From NCBI GenBank assembly GCA_023390215.1, contig JAEWDG010000008.1, positions 1 through 7,274 of the forward strand: a stretch of 7,274 bases of DNA. Reading direction: 5' to 3'. How positions within the stretch are numbered: the stretch's first letter is position 1; every line of letters begins with the position of its first letter. The stretch is from Bacteroidota bacterium. GTDB lineage: Bacteria; Bacteroidota; Bacteroidia; Chitinophagales; Chitinophagaceae. Position numbers and translations under genes: made by a program. The notes beneath the pieces are model-generated. The model had not been told where the DNA came from and did not search any database. It was given only the letters and a program-made list of their open reading frames with translations. This document shows, piece after piece, positions 6,025-7,274 of the stretch.

Positions 6025-6582
6025 TCAGGATGATCTTCTTTTAAACTCGCTGTAGTCAAATAAAATAATGATATCTAAACTCATCTCTGCGTCTTCAACG
6101 GCTGTTCCCGGCATTTCCGCCTGTAAAATGCACCACACATCTTTTTTTCCTGGAATTTTTAGCTTGTAGAAATAAGTTGGAAACCCACTGTCATCTTTTT
6201 TTATAAGCTGGGCTTTATACGATTTGGTTCCCAGGAGTTTATCCATTTGGTAATCTTCAGGTAAACTTTTATTCAATTGAATTTCGTTGTATCCGATTTT
6301 ATCTCCCGATAAAGAGACTTCTATATTTTCAGGTTTGCCTGTACCTGCTTTTATTTTTGACATACCATTTCTGGAATAGCCGAGTATTCCTTTAACTGGC
6401 GCGGCTTTCTGCCATTTTACAAGGGTTCCGCCCGAAACACCTTTTTGCCAACTTACGGCAGTAGTTGTCTGTCCACTGTCAGGTATTGCAGCTCTGATGA
6501 ACTCATATAAATCGATGGTTTTATTTTGTGCATGTACGCAACAAATGCTCATGATACAAGCCAGGGTTATTAACGTTCTCAT
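6025..6582 (-). CDS. Secreted protein of unknown function
   Basis: 185-residue protein I do not recognise. Residues 1-18 form a signal peptide, MRTLITLACIMSICCVHA, with cleavage before Gln19, leaving about 167 mature residues in the periplasm or outside. The mature chain is rich in Lys, Gly and short beta-type segments (GTLVKWQK, NIEVSLSG, TYFYKLKIPGKKDVWCILQ) and suggests a small beta-rich fold. It has one mature cysteine, in DVWCIL, no lipobox and no transmembrane helix. It ends in a hydrophobic strand, LDIIILFDYSEF, and a basic tail, KRRSS. The start is supported by an A-rich leader and a promoter-like element at 6606-6638. Neighbours on both sides are unrelated single genes, so context gives no function. 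Coding character (signal peptide, normal composition, length) makes it a real gene. Confidence 0.78.
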   Translation of the reverse strand: MRTLITLACIMSICCVHAQNKTIDLYEFIRAAIPDSGQTTTAVSWQKGVSGGTLVKWQKAAPVKGILGYSRNGMSKIKAGTGKPENIEVSLSGDKIGYNEIQLNKSLPEDYQMDKLLGTKSYKAQLIKKDDSGFPTYFYKLKIPGKKDVWCILQAEMPGTAVEDAEMSLDIIILFDYSEFKRRSS

Positions 6583-6605
6583 ATTGTTTGTTTTTATAAA
6601 TATAA

Positions 6606-6638
6606 CAAAAATAGGTAATGGATTAACTCAGCTTTCAA
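6606..6638 (-). promoter_or_regulatory. Candidate Bacteroidota promoter for the secreted protein gene
   Basis: On the minus strand TTG (6636-6638) and TATTTTTG (6606-6613) are separated by 22 nt. The second element matches TAnnTTTG exactly; the first lacks one T and the spacing is one nt longer than usual. The -7 element ends 23 nt before the ATG at 6582, with an A-rich leader containing AAAAACAAACAAT. Confidence 0.5.
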
Positions 6639-6862
6639 GCCGTCGATATAAATGCTCAATATGACTGTAAGCAGCAGGTACTGCAGAAAGTCCCTTCTAA
6701 CTAATGGAGCGAACTAATAAGTTAAATGCGTGAATGCAGGTAAGAAAATAAGCAGGTGATAAGCTTTGTGCGGACTATGTATAGAAGTAGAGCATGGCTG
6801 TCCGGATAAAAAACAGCCAGGAAAAATCAGCAGGGCAGCAAGCTAAAACAAATACTTTGTAA
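6639..6862. other. Intergenic stretch with one hairpin
   Basis: Region between the DUF4242 gene and the secreted-protein promoter. No gene can be supported; all frames are interrupted by frequent stops. TGGCTGT (6795-6801) and ACAGCCA (6813-6819) form a perfect seven-base-pair stem with an 11-nt loop, 44-68 nt past the DUF4242 stop. On the minus strand the T run falls in the loop and not after the stem, so it is not a standard intrinsic terminator, though it could stabilise the 3' end of the DUF4242 mRNA. Confidence 0.35.
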
Positions 6863-7135
6863 TTATTCTGCGGTTGTAGGATCTATTATCGTGGTCACTT
6901 CCGTTACAACATTTGCCGGAAATCCACCCTGTTTCGCATGTTCCATAACCAATTCTTTATTCGGTGCGATATAGACGCAATAGATCTTATTCTCTGTAAC
7001 ATAGCTGTGCTTCCACTGAATCTGAGATCCCAGCTTACTCAACACCCCGCATGAAACCTGAGAAATGCCCTTTAATTGTTCAGGACTGAGTTTTCCCGCA
7101 TCGGGAATTTCTCTTTCAATTACATACTTTGGCAT
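6863..7135 (-). CDS. DUF4242 (SCO4226-like) small protein
   Basis: 90-residue cytoplasmic protein of the DUF4242/SCO4226-like family, small ferredoxin-like-fold proteins. The Streptomyces coelicolor member SCO4226 is described as nickel-binding, and many homologues carry that name without testing. Family features seen here are KYVIEREIP (3-11), the QWKHSYVT segment (40-47), KIYCVY (50-55), EHA (65-67), GFP (71-73) and the terminal IDPTTAE (84-90). Two cysteines (29, 53) and two histidines (43, 66) could bind a metal, but I cannot assign ligands. The length is complete for the single-domain form. It has no signal peptide and stands alone, with 50 or more A/T-rich bases upstream but no full promoter match. 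Metal binding is inferred from family knowledge only. Confidence 0.88.
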   Translation of the reverse strand: MPKYVIEREIPDAGKLSPEQLKGISQVSCGVLSKLGSQIQWKHSYVTENKIYCVYIAPNKELVMEHAKQGGFPANVVTEVTTIIDPTTAE

Positions 7136-7274
7136 ACCGTAAAATTTAGTATTTAAATATAGGTAATAAAATTATGTAATGCTTAAAAGCTCAGCTTATC
7201 CTTATGGCAAATCGTGATGATGTGATGTGGGAACAATGACCGGCCTATTATTCCATTTCCGAAATCTGCATTAA
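7136..7274. other. A/T-rich upstream region to the window edge
   Basis: Leader and upstream region of the DUF4242 gene. On the minus strand TAAATTTT lies close to the start codon and differs from the -7 consensus TAnnTTTG only in its last base; no -33 element fits it. A minus-strand frame is open from the window edge to a stop at 7183-7185 and could be the last 29 codons of a further gene, but it is too short to support. Confidence 0.3.

Noticed and set aside
5990..6055. 21-codon plus-strand frame, MKALNDVDFSPYQDDLLLNSL
   Set aside because: It overlaps the end of the secreted-protein gene antisense, has no promoter, and is short enough to occur by chance.
6794..6862. 22-codon plus-strand frame ending exactly at the DUF4242 stop
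   Set aside because: Very short, low complexity (Gln, Lys, Ser), overlaps the hairpin, and has no promoter or leader.
7183..7274. Minus-strand frame open to the right window edge (29 codons)
   Set aside because: It could be the end of another gene, but the length is compatible with chance and no family features are visible.

Overview
The window looks like a stretch of a Bacteroidota chromosome, most likely a Chitinophagaceae or Sphingobacteriales-type soil or freshwater lineage. The lineage below phylum is inference. The support is: signal peptides ending in A|Q (FA-Q, SA-Q, HA-Q); outer-membrane barrel families common in that phylum (DUF3570, DUF2490); no strong Shine-Dalgarno sequences, with A/T-rich leaders instead; and promoter-like TTTG...TAnnTTTG elements of the Bacteroidota sigma factor type. 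No rRNA, tRNA, CRISPR array, insertion sequence or phage gene was seen.

Layout. A rho-independent terminator at the far left (24-52) ends a plus-strand transcript from outside the window. Facing it is a tightly packed minus-strand operon, transcribed from 2884 down to 51. It encodes an exported thioredoxin-like protein, an ApbE-type FAD:protein FMN transferase, a 74-residue DUF4266 lipoprotein ending in a Gly/Cys tail, and a DUF3570 outer-membrane barrel. Genes 1 and 2 overlap by 14 nt, genes 2 and 3 by 4 nt (ATGA), and genes 3 and 4 are 17 nt apart. A 293-nt divergent intergenic region holding several small dyads separates this operon from a plus-strand gene for a three-helix membrane protein (3178-3468). 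That gene's stop codon abuts, with no gap, the stop codon of a convergent DUF2490 barrel gene.

The rest is on the minus strand and looks like separate, ordinary genes with their own leaders: an SDR-family oxidoreductase (4304-5065), a two-domain YdeI/OmpD-associated-like protein (5322-5903), an unrecognised secreted protein (6025-6582) and a small DUF4242 (SCO4226-like) protein (6863-7135).

The most interesting unit is the four-gene operon. It joins an extracytoplasmic dithiol protein, a flavin transferase and two proteins of unknown function, one lipid-anchored with a GGGCGCN end and one forming an outer-membrane barrel. The order and overlaps indicate one functional envelope system, plausibly one that makes, modifies or exports a redox or metal centre. 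Its actual chemistry cannot be read from the sequence.
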